Assembly: GCF_000617845.2 (NCBI RefSeq)
Contig: NZ_DF820426.1
Coordinates: 672,086 to 736,085 of the forward strand
Direction: 5' to 3'
Origin: Bradyrhizobium sp. DOA9
GTDB lineage: Bacteria > Pseudomonadota > Alphaproteobacteria > Rhizobiales > Xanthobacteraceae
Length of the DNA stretch: 64,000 nt
The notes beneath the pieces were generated by a model. The model made no database searches, had not been told where the DNA came from, and saw only the letters and a program-made list of their open reading frames with translations. A program made the translations under genes and the position numbers. Positions 9,453 to 17,656 of this stretch are shown here, in pieces. The number at the start of each line of letters is the position of its first letter. The first letter of the stretch is position 1.

Positions 9453-9562
9453 TCCTGCTATTTTTACGACTTGAGAACAAGCACTGGAATTCGTCCCAAA
9501 ATTTGGAAGCCGCGGCCTCGTCGAAAATTGGAAGCTGACCGTGATCATTAGATGACAGCTGC

Positions 9563-9587
9563 TCGTCAGTTTTTGGTCAGCTTGTTT
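9563..9587 (+). promoter_or_regulatory. Degenerate tts box for the nopB operon
   Basis: Plus-strand TCGTCAGTTTTTGGTCAGCT keeps both halves of the tts box (TCGTCAG and AGCT) at correct spacing but has several central changes. It is 54 bp upstream of nopB and should drive nopB to rhcS. Confidence 0.65.
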
Positions 9588-9635
9588 CTCTAAGGTGCCG
9601 GCCCGTTCGTGTGAACTGATGGCTCACCTCACTAC

Positions 9636-10148
9636 ATGACAGAAATGATTTCCTCCATGTTGTTTGGCATTACGTCGACCCCTGGCAACTACGTCGAGTG
9701 TGCCTCCAACGGCTGTTCGCCGGCACCCGCCCAGTTTGATGAGAGTCTTGCGCAGGCGGCCTCGAACCAAGGTGCCGCCGCTTCTGTAACCGATCGCGCG
9801 CCACCTCCATTGCTGCCGGAAGTGCAGCGTGCAGTCATGTCGCCTAGCCCGCTCGGCGATCGTGTCCTTCAGAGCATTTCTGCTATCCATCAGGGCAGAC
9901 CATTTCCGTCGGGTGCAGGAGAGCCTGACCCTACCAAGGATCTCCAGCTTGGGCCGGCAGCGCAACCGGTCTTGCGTGTACAGCAAGTCGAGGTACATCC
10001 AGCGGGCCAACCGGAAGGTGTGGATTCCTTCGATTCGGCGCTGGCGAATCTGCGGGATGTTTACAACGGCGTCATCCAAGTTTCGCTCCTCTCGAAGGGG
10101 ACAGGTGCTGCCAGTTCATCTCTGAACAAGCTTCTATCGGCGGGCTGA
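9636..10148 (+). CDS. nopB: NopB, secreted inner-rod-like T3SS protein
   Basis: 170-aa protein, first gene of the long plus-strand rhc operon. The Pro/Ala-rich N-terminal two-thirds is disordered. The C-terminus (GVIQVSLLSKGTGAASSSLN) has the amphipathic helix and terminal KLLSAG pattern of SctI/YscI inner-rod proteins. NopB is known in rhizobia as a secreted pilus-associated protein. It ends 8 bp before rhcJ. Confidence 0.88.
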   Translation: MTEMISSMLFGITSTPGNYVECASNGCSPAPAQFDESLAQAASNQGAAASVTDRAPPPLLPEVQRAVMSPSPLGDRVLQSISAIHQGRPFPSGAGEPDPTKDLQLGPAAQPVLRVQQVEVHPAGQPEGVDSFDSALANLRDVYNGVIQVSLLSKGTGAASSSLNKLLSAG

Positions 10149-10156
10149 GCGGGCCG

Positions 10157-11020
10157 TTGGTTGTCTTTACGAAAGACAAGATCGGTAACGGCCGTCCCGC
10201 AAGAAGGCGGCTTCATGCTCTCGTCCTGTTGCCGCTTTTGCTGACCCTCGCCGGTTGCAAAGCTGATCTGTATACCAAAGTTCAAGAGCGCGAAGCCAAC
10301 GAGATGCTCGGGCTGCTCCTAAGCAAGGGCGTCGATGCCATCCGTGTTGTCGGTAAGGATGGAACCAGCACAATTCAGGTGGAAGAAAAGCAGCTCGCCT
10401 ACTCAATCCAGCTTCTGAATGACCAGGGCTTGCCGCGCCAACCCTTCAAGAGCCTTGGTGAGGTGTTCAAGGGGGCGGGCCTCGTTGCCTCTCCGGTTGA
10501 GGAGCGAGCCCGCTACGTCTATGCTCTCAGTGAAGAATTGTCGCGCACGATCAACGATATCGATGGGGTTCTCTCCGCTCGTGTTCATGTCGTTCTGCCG
10601 AAGAATGATCTTTTGCGACAGGATGCAACCCCGTCTTCGGCGTCGGTGTTCATTCGATACGCCTCGAACGCGAAGCTCTCAGCCTTGCTGCCGCAGATCA
10701 AGATGCTCGTCGCGAACAGCATCGAAGGTCTATCATACGACAAGGTGGCGGTCGTGTTCGTACCGGTTGAGCGGGCTCAGCATGAGGTCTCCGTTGTGCC
10801 AGCGGCAGCTTCCACCGAACCAACCAAGTTCATTGCAACCCACATTGCGATCGGTGCAGGAGGTGGGCTCGCCGCGTTGGGCATGCTATCTTACGTGCTG
10901 CTGAGCACACGTGGGCGACAGCTTCGTCAATCCTGGCTCAAAGTGACAAGTTTCGGCAGAGATGCCAGCAAGCCAGCGGTCCACTCCGCCGGCAAAAAGC
11001 TCTCCTCCGATCCGAAATAG
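10157..11020 (+). CDS. rhcJ: RhcJ (NolT), SctJ inner-membrane ring lipoprotein
   Basis: 287-aa YscJ/PrgK-family lipoprotein. A lipobox (LLLTLAGC) ends the signal peptide around residue 33. Two ring-building domains follow (LLSKGVDAIRVVGKDGTSTI; SARVHVVLPKND). A C-terminal membrane helix comes last (AIGAGGGLAALGMLSYVLL). The best start is TTG at 10157 because no ATG precedes the signal peptide in frame. It would form the inner-membrane ring with Y4yQ. Confidence 0.93.
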   Translation: MVVFTKDKIGNGRPARRRLHALVLLPLLLTLAGCKADLYTKVQEREANEMLGLLLSKGVDAIRVVGKDGTSTIQVEEKQLAYSIQLLNDQGLPRQPFKSLGEVFKGAGLVASPVEERARYVYALSEELSRTINDIDGVLSARVHVVLPKNDLLRQDATPSSASVFIRYASNAKLSALLPQIKMLVANSIEGLSYDKVAVVFVPVERAQHEVSVVPAAASTEPTKFIATHIAIGAGGGLAALGMLSYVLLSTRGRQLRQSWLKVTSFGRDASKPAVHSAGKKLSSDPK

Positions 11021-11039
11021 CGGCAGCAGGTCCGTATCG

Positions 11040-11660
11040 ATGGCATCCACTAACCCGAGTTATTCACTCAACCCGCATTCCGATCGCCTGCGCGAGCTTG
11101 CGGCTTTGATCCATCCTAGCCGGTTTGCCGGCCATCTTGATGAGCTCCTGTCGGCCACCACAGTGCTGCAGTTGCAGAGGTCTCCGAGACTGCAGCAAAG
11201 ACTGGTCGAATTGCTGCTAGGTAGTGAGCTGGTTTCGAATGGAACCGACTGGGGTAGGGACGTTCTGCTCGGGCATGATCCGCGTCGGGCGGCGCTGCTC
11301 GCTGGCAGTATCTGGCATGCCCGTTCGGTGCTGAAGCTTGTGTCAAGGCATGATGTAGCGATTCTGATTGAAATTATTGGTGCCGAATCACATGCTTTCG
11401 CAATCCGAAACTTATCCAGCGCCGTCGCAACCACATCGATTGACGATCCGCAGAAGCTAGCGAGCCAGATTGAACATGACGGATTTGCCTGCCTTGGCGC
11501 TTGGCTGAAGGACGCATCAGAGCTTGACCGTGTGCGCGTTCTTTTCCGCTTACCTGTGGGGACCACCGCCGACTCTCCAGCAGCCGAACACCACAACTCA
11601 GCGGCTCAGTTACTGTCTTTGGTGGTGGCCCACTTGGCCACGGAGGAGCCAGCGGCATGA
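11040..11660 (+). CDS. nolU: NolU, SctK-like sorting-platform protein
   Basis: 206-aa cytosolic protein starting MASTNPSYSLNPHSDRLREL at ATG 11040, with an agcagg ribosome-binding site. An earlier in-frame start at 10962 overlaps rhcJ and is less likely. Placement between rhcJ and rhcL matches NolU/SctK, the linker that connects the sorting platform to the inner ring. The stop overlaps the rhcL start by 4 bp. Confidence 0.88.
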   Translation: MASTNPSYSLNPHSDRLRELAALIHPSRFAGHLDELLSATTVLQLQRSPRLQQRLVELLLGSELVSNGTDWGRDVLLGHDPRRAALLAGSIWHARSVLKLVSRHDVAILIEIIGAESHAFAIRNLSSAVATTSIDDPQKLASQIEHDGFACLGAWLKDASELDRVRVLFRLPVGTTADSPAAEHHNSAAQLLSLVVAHLATEEPAA

Positions 11661-12280
11661 CGGCCAATGAAACAGTCTTGCCATATAGCCCGCGGATACG
11701 GCCGCTCGGTCCGCTCATACCAGCCGCGGAACTTAGCATCTGGTACGACGCGGTGCAGACGCGCGCGCTAGCCGAGCGCTACCTGCGGCAGGTTCGCAGT
11801 TGGGCAAGGAAGGCCTATCAGCAGGAGCGGGAGCGCGGGCACTGCGAGGGTCTAAGGTCAGGCTCGGACGAAATGGCACAGCTGATTGCCCGAGCTGCTT
11901 CCGACGTGGCCGCGCGAAAAGCCGTTCTGCACCAGGAGTTACCTCAGCTCGTCATTGAGATATTGACCGATTTGTTGGGCTCCTTTGATCCGGGTGAGGT
12001 GTTAGTAAGGACCGTTCGTCACGCTGTCGAGAAAAGATATGGCAGCGCAGAAGTATGCCTTCACGTGTCTCCTGTGAACGCTGATGCACTAAGACATGAA
12101 TTCCTGGCGTTCGATGGAACGAATGGCCGGCCGAAAGTCAGAATTGATCCGGACCCTGCCGTGAGGCCGGACCAGTGCGTTCTGTGGAGTGAGTTCGGCA
12201 GTGTCGATTTAGGACTCGCCGCGCAGCTCCGCACATTGCGTCTCGGCCTTAATCGATCTTCTCAGGAAAGCTATCCGTGA
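11657..12280 (+). CDS. rhcL: RhcL (NolV), SctL ATPase stator
   Basis: 207-aa protein of the HrpE/YscL/FliH family. The N-terminal half is a charged helical coil (RSWARKAYQQERERGHCEGL). The C-terminal half has the stator fold that binds the ATPase (LVIEILTDLLGSFDPGEVLV). Its stop overlaps the rhcN GTG start, indicating translational coupling to the ATPase it regulates. Confidence 0.92.
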   Translation: MTANETVLPYSPRIRPLGPLIPAAELSIWYDAVQTRALAERYLRQVRSWARKAYQQERERGHCEGLRSGSDEMAQLIARAASDVAARKAVLHQELPQLVIEILTDLLGSFDPGEVLVRTVRHAVEKRYGSAEVCLHVSPVNADALRHEFLAFDGTNGRPKVRIDPDPAVRPDQCVLWSEFGSVDLGLAAQLRTLRLGLNRSSQESYP

Positions 12281-13632
12281 CGACGCAACAATCAGGCCAT
12301 AATCAAGCCGGCGGAGAAGGAGATGTGCATGCGGCGATAGCATCTCTGAGATTCGCAGCAAAGGATGTCGATACGCGTGCCGTGCGGGGACGGATCACGC
12401 GTGCGATCGGCACCTTGCTCCATGCCGTGTTGCCAGGGGCCCGTGTTGGAGAACTTTGCCTATTGCAGGATCACGCTTCCGGATGGTCACTTGAGGCGGA
12501 AGTCATCGGTTTGCTGCCGGACGGGGTGTTGCTGACGCCCATTGGCGATATGGTAGGCTTGTCCCACCGCGCGGAAGTGCTCCCGACCGGGCGCATGCAG
12601 GAAGTGTCAGTCGGGCCCGACCTGCTCGGTCGCGTGATCGATAGCTTCGGCCGTCCACTCGATGGTAAGGGGCCGATAAGGACGGTTCACACTTGTCCGC
12701 TCCGCGGCAAGGCGCCCAACCCGATGAGGCGGCGTGGCATCGAGCAGCCGTTTCCGCTCGGCGTTCGCGTTCTGGATGGACTTCTGACGTGTGGCGAAGG
12801 TCAGCGGATCGGAATCTATGGAGATGCCGGTTGCGGTAAGTCGACGCTGATGTCGCAAATTGTAAAAGGTGCGGCCGCCGACGTCACCGTGGTTGCGCTC
12901 ATAGGGGAGCGTGGACGCGAGGTGCGTGAATTCATCGAACGTCATATTGGAGATGCCCTCGCTCGCACGATCGTTGTCGTTGAGACGTCCGACCGATCGC
13001 CAATGGAGCGCGCGCAATGCGCTCATATGGCGACCGCACTCGCCGAGTATTTTCGTGATCAAGGGCTGCAGGTCGTTCTGATGATGGATTCGCTGACGCG
13101 CTTTAGCCGTGCGATGCGCGAAATCGGCCTTGCCGCCGGAGAACCTCCCACCCGGCGCGGCTTTCCTCCTTCCGTCTTTGCGCTGCTTCCTGGTCTGTTG
13201 GAGCGAGCCGGTATGGGCGAGCGGGGCTCGATCACGGCATTCTATACCGTGCTTGTCGAAGGTGACGGCACGGGCGATCCGATCGCCGAAGAGTCGCGCG
13301 GCATTCTCGATGGTCATATCATTCTTTCGCGCGCGCTGGCCTCGCGAGAGCATTTTCCGGCCATCGACGTGCTGTCGAGCCGAAGTCGCGTCATGGATGC
13401 GGTCGCCTCTGGTCTACATCGCAAGGCGGCATCCGCATTCCGCGATCTGCTCTCGCGCTACAATGAGGCTGAGTTCCTGATCAAGGTCGGTGAATACAAG
13501 CCGGGTAACGATCCTCTGACCGATCGGGCAATCGAGTCAATTGAGGAACTGCGCGCATTCTTGCGCCAGGGACAGGACGAGCCGTCTAGCTTTGAGGAGA
13601 CCGTTTCATGGATGTCGCGTCTGACGGCCTGA
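12277..13632 (+). CDS. rhcN: RhcN (SctN), T3SS ATPase
   Basis: 451-aa ATPase of the FliI/YscN family that unfolds and releases chaperoned substrates at the export gate. The Walker A motif GDAGCGKST covers residues ~182-190. Walker B (VLMMDSLTRF) has its aspartate near 271, and ERGREVREFIE is conserved. The GTG start at 12277 overlaps rhcL. The stop overlaps y4yJ by 25 bp. Full length for the family. Confidence 0.97.
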   Translation: MTTQQSGHNQAGGEGDVHAAIASLRFAAKDVDTRAVRGRITRAIGTLLHAVLPGARVGELCLLQDHASGWSLEAEVIGLLPDGVLLTPIGDMVGLSHRAEVLPTGRMQEVSVGPDLLGRVIDSFGRPLDGKGPIRTVHTCPLRGKAPNPMRRRGIEQPFPLGVRVLDGLLTCGEGQRIGIYGDAGCGKSTLMSQIVKGAAADVTVVALIGERGREVREFIERHIGDALARTIVVVETSDRSPMERAQCAHMATALAEYFRDQGLQVVLMMDSLTRFSRAMREIGLAAGEPPTRRGFPPSVFALLPGLLERAGMGERGSITAFYTVLVEGDGTGDPIAEESRGILDGHIILSRALASREHFPAIDVLSSRSRVMDAVASGLHRKAASAFRDLLSRYNEAEFLIKVGEYKPGNDPLTDRAIESIEELRAFLRQGQDEPSSFEETVSWMSRLTA

Positions 13633-14144
13633 ATCTCGCGCAAGCGTCAAAATTGCGGCTGGTTAAAGACATGAGAGAGCGAAGCGCGCTTCGTGAATTG
13701 TCGAACATGGAAGCCAGGCGCCAAATTGCGGTCGCAGCGCTGCAGCGAGCGTCCGAAATTCTTAAAGGCGCGGACAATCGTCGCGCCAAGGCCGAAGCTG
13801 AACTTTATCAGGAGCTGGCGTCGCTCGAGATGATGTCCGTGACGGAGCTCGATCGTCGCTGTCAACTCGTCCTTGGGCGACTGGCAGCAGAGATCGAATC
13901 GGCACGCCTAGCGCGTGAGCAGGCGCGCGTCGCGCATGAGCAGGCCCAGCGGGCGGTAAATGAGGCGCGGACCATATGGGCCGAGCGTTCGGCGGCGAGC
14001 CAGAAATGGCAGGAGATTGAAGGCGATGTCCAGCGCACTACCGCTGCCCGTTCGGAGTTTGCAGCCGAAATCGATGCCGACGATGAGGTTTTGCTCCGAT
14101 ATCAGGGTGGTTCGCGCAGCCAGACGGTCGATGGATCGAATTAA
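13608..14144 (+). CDS. y4yJ: Y4yJ, SctO-like stalk protein
   Basis: 178-aa protein, almost entirely charged coiled coil (EARRQIAVAALQRASEILKG; EQARVAHEQAQRAVNEARTI), the signature of YscO/FliJ stalk proteins that sit in the ATPase ring and contact SctV. Its position between the ATPase and rhcQ is standard. Overlaps the rhcN 3' end by 25 bp. Confidence 0.85.
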   Translation: MDVASDGLNLAQASKLRLVKDMRERSALRELSNMEARRQIAVAALQRASEILKGADNRRAKAEAELYQELASLEMMSVTELDRRCQLVLGRLAAEIESARLAREQARVAHEQAQRAVNEARTIWAERSAASQKWQEIEGDVQRTTAARSEFAAEIDADDEVLLRYQGGSRSQTVDGSN

Positions 14145-14201
14145 TGGCTGGTTCTGTTATCACGTTCCGAGCTGCGCCCGCGGAACCGATCGATAAATGC
14201 C

Positions 14202-15257
14202 ATGGGTGAACCCGCACTATTTCAGCCAGCGGCAAAGCTGTCGCATGAAGTGGTCTCCTGGCTCAACGAGACCGCCGCACCGCGCACGGTTCTGCAGAGC
14301 CGCATTGGCGATAAGCCGCTATCGATCCGTATGAGCCGGCTTGTTTGGCAGGCCGAGCCATATGCCACGTCGGTGCTCGACTGCGTATTTTGCGCCGAAG
14401 GCGAGACCGCTGTGTTGTCCTTGCCCCGCCTTCTCGTCGAGGCACTTATTTCAACGGCCCAGTATGGCCTTACTTTACCTTCCGACCCAACCCGCTCGCT
14501 CCTTCTCGAACTTGCATTGGAACCGTGGCTCGCTGCATTAGAGATCGTGCTCGCGCGGAATTTGCAGCTGATCCGGGTCGAAGACGCAACGGCCAACGAC
14601 CCCTATTTGGAGTTCGACGTTACTTTCGGGCCGCTGGCGGCCAAGGCTCGCCTGTTCTTGTTCGCGCCTCTTGACGGTCTGGTTCCGTCTGCGTTTCGTG
14701 TCTTAGGCGAGTTGATCGGCCAATCACCGCGAGAGTTAGGTGAGATTTCTTCGGAATTGCCGGTCGTAATTGCGGGAGAGATCGGCTCGCTGCGCGCGCC
14801 CATCAAGCTTCTTCGCCAAGCACAGCCCGGCGACGCACTGCTGCCCGAGGTCATTCCCTTTGCCCATGGCCAGCTCATCCTCGCCGCGGACAAGTTGTGG
14901 GCGCCGGCGCAGGTCGCGGGCGACAGACTTATCCTTCGGGGACCATTCCGCCTGCAGTCCCATCCTCTAAGGTATGCAAATATGACGATAAGCCCCCAAG
15001 CTGAACAAGCAATCTCGCCCTCAGAAGCCGACATCGACAGTGTTGAAATCACGCTTGTGTTCGAATGCGGCCGCTGGCCCATCCCGCTGGGTACGTTGAG
15101 GAGCATCAACGAGGGGCACGTGTTCGAGCTTGGCCGCCAGGTGGACGGTCCGGTCGACATTGTTGCCAATGGTCAATTGATCGGCCGCGGCGACATCGTA
15201 CGTGTCGGTGAAGCGTTGGGCATCCGGTTACTTAGCAAGTTGGCGGTCAATGGTTGA
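14202..15257 (+). CDS. rhcQ: RhcQ (SctQ), C-ring / sorting-platform protein
   Basis: 351-aa protein of the YscQ/FliM-FliN family. The C-terminal ~75 residues are a SpoA domain (FECGRWPIPLGTLRSINEGH, then GDIVRVGEALGIRLL). A second SpoA-like region lies around residues 180-260. It builds the cytosolic sorting-platform pods. Its end overlaps the rhcR start by 8 bp. Confidence 0.95.
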   Translation: MGEPALFQPAAKLSHEVVSWLNETAAPRTVLQSRIGDKPLSIRMSRLVWQAEPYATSVLDCVFCAEGETAVLSLPRLLVEALISTAQYGLTLPSDPTRSLLLELALEPWLAALEIVLARNLQLIRVEDATANDPYLEFDVTFGPLAAKARLFLFAPLDGLVPSAFRVLGELIGQSPRELGEISSELPVVIAGEIGSLRAPIKLLRQAQPGDALLPEVIPFAHGQLILAADKLWAPAQVAGDRLILRGPFRLQSHPLRYANMTISPQAEQAISPSEADIDSVEITLVFECGRWPIPLGTLRSINEGHVFELGRQVDGPVDIVANGQLIGRGDIVRVGEALGIRLLSKLAVNG

Positions 15258-15915
15258 CATTCAACCGAGCATCCTTGCGCTTGTTGCGGCGACCGCCGGT
15301 CTTGGCCTGCTGGCGTTCGCAGTTGTTACAACAACGGCCTTCATCAAGGTTTCCGTCGTTCTCTTCCTGATCCGCAACGCGCTCGGCACTCAGTCCATAC
15401 CACCGAACATCGTTCTGTATGGTGCTGCATTGATCCTTACCGTGTTCATAGGCGCCCCAGTATTCGAGCAAACCTACAACCGCGTGACCGATACGCAACT
15501 TCGTTACCAAACCGCCGATGACTGGTTGACCGCCGCCAAGGAAGGCAGCGAGCCGCTGCGCGCCCATCTCAAAAAGTTTACCACTGAGGAGCAGCGCACG
15601 TTCTTCCTCTCGTCGACGGAACATATCTGGTCGGAGGAGATGCGCGCCAACGCAACAGCCGATGATTTTGCGATCCTCGTGCCGTCTTTTTTGATATCGG
15701 AGCTTAAGCGTGCGTTTGAAATCGGTTTCCTTCTCTATCTTCCGTTCATCACGATCGACCTGATTGTGACGACAATTCTGATGGCCATGGGCATGTCAAT
15801 GGTATCACCGACAATGATATCCATTCCTTTCAAGCTCTTTCTGTTCGTCACAATTGACGGCTGGTCGCGGCTCATGCACGGATTGGTCTTAAGCTACGCA
15901 TCCCCGGGGGGCTGA
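15250..15915 (+). CDS. rhcR: RhcR (SctR), export-apparatus membrane protein
   Basis: 221-aa FliP/YscR-family protein with four hydrophobic segments and the conserved stretch FLLYLPFITIDLIV. The start at ATG 15250 (MVDIQPSILALVAATAGL) overlaps rhcQ by 8 bp. An upstream ATG at 15202 lies deep within rhcQ and is rejected. Forms the core of the SctR5S4T1 export gate. Confidence 0.95.
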   Translation: MVDIQPSILALVAATAGLGLLAFAVVTTTAFIKVSVVLFLIRNALGTQSIPPNIVLYGAALILTVFIGAPVFEQTYNRVTDTQLRYQTADDWLTAAKEGSEPLRAHLKKFTTEEQRTFFLSSTEHIWSEEMRANATADDFAILVPSFLISELKRAFEIGFLLYLPFITIDLIVTTILMAMGMSMVSPTMISIPFKLFLFVTIDGWSRLMHGLVLSYASPGG

Positions 15916-15916
15916 G

Positions 15917-16192
15917 ATGGACGAGGCCAGCATCCTCACCCACCTGAGCCGATCATTGGTCCTGTTCATGATCTGGGTTCTACCGCCGCTCCTGGCAGCC
16001 CTCGTGGCCGGATTGGGTATTGGCATCGTGCAGGCAGCAACCCAGCTCCAGGACCAAACCTTGCCGCTTACCGTGAAGCTCCTCGTGGTCGTCGCCGTGC
16101 TCGTTCTGTTTGCTCCGGTGCTGAGCGCGCCGCTGATCGAGCAAGCCCAGCATATCTTCACTGAGTTCCCCGCGCTCACAGCGAGGTATTAG
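15917..16192 (+). CDS. rhcS: RhcS (SctS), export-apparatus membrane protein
   Basis: 91-aa two-helix protein of the FliQ/YscS family with the conserved GLGIGIVQAATQLQDQTLPL segment. It follows rhcR by 1 bp. Full length for the family. The next core gene, rhcT, is unusually separated by about 650 bp. Confidence 0.95.
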   Translation: MDEASILTHLSRSLVLFMIWVLPPLLAALVAGLGIGIVQAATQLQDQTLPLTVKLLVVVAVLVLFAPVLSAPLIEQAQHIFTEFPALTARY

Positions 16193-16276
16193 TGCGCGCG
16201 GAACGCAAGCCTGTCTAAGTTTCAGCTATAGCGTCGCCTTTGTTGGCCTTCGTTGCGAACCACAAAAGGTTGAGTT

Positions 16277-16296
16277 CGTCAGCTTATCGAAAGCTC
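16277..16296 (+). promoter_or_regulatory. Internal tts box between rhcS and rhcT
   Basis: Plus-strand TCGTCAGCTTATCGAAAGCT is a textbook tts box. It can drive the 103-codon frame at 16373 and gives rhcT-rhcU a separate TtsI-dependent promoter. Confidence 0.92.
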
Positions 16297-16372
16297 GCCT
16301 CACCATTATGGGACGGATAAACATCCGAACTGTCCTGTTCGGCTCTATGAGCCTGCCGTATTCGGAGGAAGA

Positions 16373-16684
16373 ATGACGGCTTTGGAATTTCTACCCGTTC
16401 GATTGAGGTTTGCTTACGATGTGAGGGAATTACTTGCTCAGACCTGGTCCTCGATGCACAGTCCGGCGAGTTGTCGACGCAAGTCAACGGGCAACGGCTT
16501 TGATTGCAAGCGGCCCCACGATTCTGGCATTCTGGTGAATGAGCCTGCGAATGAAGGTGCCGCTCGAGACCGATCTCCAAACCGCGCTGCGGCCGGTGAG
16601 AGCGGAAGAAGCGTGGCTTGTAGGCCGCCCGCGATTTCGCCGGTGCCCTCATCGAATGGTCATACCTCTGCCGGATGGCTGTAG
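16373..16684 (+). CDS. Candidate small TtsI-controlled protein between rhcS and rhcT
   Basis: 103-codon frame starting MTALEFLPVRLRFAYDVREL. A strong ggagga ribosome-binding site lies 6 bp before the ATG and a perfect tts box about 77 bp upstream. The C-terminal half is Ser/Pro/Ala/Gly-rich with no recognised domain. The control signals are far better than expected for chance, but the protein composition is not convincing. It may be a small effector or the decayed start of one. Confidence 0.45.
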   Translation: MTALEFLPVRLRFAYDVRELLAQTWSSMHSPASCRRKSTGNGFDCKRPHDSGILVNEPANEGAARDRSPNRAAAGESGRSVACRPPAISPVPSSNGHTSAGWL

Positions 16685-16840
16685 TCATATGAATAGTTTG
16701 AAGCCGAATCATCTGCCTTGGGAGGCCTGTCGCTGTGCAACCGCAGGGACACGAGATCTGCAGGGTTCTTGACGTCTCAGATCATGGCGACGTGAGTGCG
16801 ACGGTTGCATTGGCTGAAGGGACCACGAGCTGAACTCAAA

Positions 16841-17656
16841 ATGGATGCCTTGTCGCCCCCCGAGACGCAAGCTCTGATTCAGACTGCTGTCGAGTTCGTC
16901 GTTGCGGCCAGTCTTGGCGCGGCCCGGGCCCTCGGCATTATGCTCGTTCTTCCGGTATTCACGCGACCGCACATTGGCGGGATTATCCGCGCAAGCGCGA
17001 CGGTTGTGATTGGATTGCCTTGCTTGATGCAGATCAGGAACGGCTTGCAGACACTAGATCCGGGCACCCGTATGGTTGCGGTCTCGCTCCTCGGTTTGAA
17101 GGAGATATTTATCGGCCTGCTGTTCGGGTTTCTGCTTAGTATACCACTTTGGAGCATCCAGGCCGTTGGTGACATCATTGATACCCAGCGTGGCATCTCC
17201 AGCCAGGTGGACGATCCTGCGACACACAGTCAAACCGCCCCGATGGGGCTCTTTCTCGGGACTGCCGCGGTTACGATCTTCGTTGTATCAGGAGGTCTGC
17301 AGACCATGGTCAGATGCCTCTATGGAAGTTATCTGATCTGGCCCGTGTATCGGCTGCTACCGCCCCTGACCCACCACGGGGCAATGGAGTTTATTGGGCT
17401 TCTCGACCATATCATGCATGCGACCCTCGTGGTCGCCGGGCCCGTGCTGGCTCTGCTGCTTCTGATCGACGTATCCCTCATGCTGCTCGGGCGCTTTGCG
17501 CCGCAAATCAAGCTGAACGATCTCTCGCCGACCATTAAGAATGCCGCTTTTGGCATCATTATGGTCAGCTACGCCGTCTTCCTGATCGAATATATGGGAG
17601 CAGAGATCATTCGGTTCAACGGCGTGCTGGAGTGGCTCGAAACGTTCTTGAAATGA
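16841..17656 (+). CDS. rhcT: RhcT (SctT), export-apparatus membrane protein
   Basis: 271-aa FliR/YscT-family multi-pass protein. The start at ATG 16841 (MDALSPPETQALIQTAVEFV) is preferred over an in-frame GTG at 16796, which would add 15 charged residues. Conserved features include the loop DIIDTQRGISSQVDDPATHS. Its stop overlaps the rhcU start (ATGA), so the two are translationally coupled. Confidence 0.94.
   Translation: MDALSPPETQALIQTAVEFVVAASLGAARALGIMLVLPVFTRPHIGGIIRASATVVIGLPCLMQIRNGLQTLDPGTRMVAVSLLGLKEIFIGLLFGFLLSIPLWSIQAVGDIIDTQRGISSQVDDPATHSQTAPMGLFLGTAAVTIFVVSGGLQTMVRCLYGSYLIWPVYRLLPPLTHHGAMEFIGLLDHIMHATLVVAGPVLALLLLIDVSLMLLGRFAPQIKLNDLSPTIKNAAFGIIMVSYAVFLIEYMGAEIIRFNGVLEWLETFLK

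Noticed and set aside
12607..13353. 248-codon minus frame opposite rhcN
   Set aside because: Antisense shadow of a highly conserved ATPase gene, no start signal.
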